A stretch of DNA of 5,820 bases from Candidatus Uhrbacteria bacterium RIFCSPLOWO2_02_FULL_48_12. GTDB lineage: Bacteria > Patescibacteriota > Patescibacteriia > GWA2-46-9. The DNA lies in NCBI GenBank assembly GCA_001791425.1, contig MGEP01000004.1:5489-11308 (forward strand). The letters run 5' to 3'. Every line of letters begins with the position of its first letter. Position 1 is the first letter of the stretch. Shown here one piece after another: positions 5,750-5,820 of this stretch. Position numbers and translations under genes: made by a program. Below the pieces are notes generated by a model, which searched no databases, had not been told where the DNA came from, and saw only the letters and a list, made by a program, of their open reading frames with translations.

Positions 5750-5793
5750 TAATCACTTGGTCGTGGGTTCGAGTCCCACCCCCGGAGCCATGA

Positions 5794-5820
5794 GAAAATC
5801 TCTGTCCTCGCGACAGGGAT
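5794..5820 (+). terminator. Probable intrinsic terminator after tRNA-Asn, cut by the window edge
   Basis: ATCTCTGTC (5798-5806) pairs with GACAGGGAT (5812-5820) around the loop CTCGC: nine pairs with one T·G. It begins 8 bases after the tRNA CCA end and is preceded by an A-rich run (5794-5798). The expected T run would fall just beyond the window, so its presence is not seen. The A run upstream would also let the hairpin serve as a terminator for a convergent gene. Confidence 0.7.

Larger units (their letters stand above)
5179..5790 (+). tRNA. tRNA-Asn(GTT), split by a group I intron; exons 5179-5212 and 5750-5790
   Basis: Joining the two exons gives a 75-base tRNA with an encoded CCA. The acceptor stem is 5179-5185 with 5780-5786 (7 pairs), the discriminator is G5787 and CCA is 5788-5790. 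The D arm is GCTC 5188-5191 with GAGC 5199-5202. The anticodon stem is GGTGA 5204-5208 with TCACT 5753-5757 (one G·T). The loop is C32 T33 G34 T35 | T36 A37 A38, so the anticodon GTT is interrupted between its second and third bases. The T arm is GTGGG 5763-5767 with CCCAC 5775-5779 and loop TTCGAGT. Only this junction gives a 7-base loop, and it satisfies the group I rule (exon 1 ends in T, intron ends in G). Asn-tRNA can be made from this gene only after splicing. Alternatives such as Tyr would need a different third anticodon base, which the junction does not give. Confidence 0.95.

Overview
The window reads as a compact bacterial chromosome segment with every gene on the + strand. It starts inside a riboflavin synthase gene and runs through lumazine synthase (ribH), DNA primase (dnaG), the primary sigma factor (rpoD) and a deoxyhypusine-synthase-like enzyme. 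It ends with a tRNA-Asn gene split by a group I intron that carries an HNH endonuclease. All gene ends fit the standard code, with TGA as a stop. Small proteins, tight spacing, the near absence of Shine-Dalgarno sites, a bacterial deoxyhypusine synthase homologue and an intron in a tRNA anticodon loop together suggest Patescibacteria (CPR) or a similar reduced lineage. That placement is inferred from gene content and style, not from a phylogeny.

Region 1-4038 looks like one transcription unit. Riboflavin synthase (5' end outside the window) overlaps ribH by 17 bases, ribH is 22 bases from dnaG, and dnaG is 2 bases from rpoD. The dnaG-rpoD pair is the core of the classical macromolecular synthesis operon. 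Here it follows the last two enzymes of riboflavin synthesis instead of rpsU. RibH makes 6,7-dimethyl-8-ribityllumazine and riboflavin synthase dismutates it to riboflavin.

Region 4039-5178 holds a 44-base spacer made of degenerate 7-base repeats, then the deoxyhypusine-synthase-like gene. A 73-base spacer follows, with a candidate extended -10 promoter that coincides with a small hairpin.

Region 5179-5790 is the most unusual part. It is a tRNA-Asn(GTT) gene whose anticodon is interrupted between its second and third bases by a 537-base group I intron. I could fold most of the ribozyme by hand: P2, P3, P4, P5, P6, P7, an extra hairpin between P7 and P3, P8, P9 with a GTAA tetraloop, and the terminal G. 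The extra hairpin points to subgroup IA. The HNH gene begins 17 bases into the intron, and its last ~17 codons also form P2, the 5' strand of P3 and probably the 3' strand of P1. A strong hairpin right after the tRNA CCA is probably its terminator, cut by the window edge.
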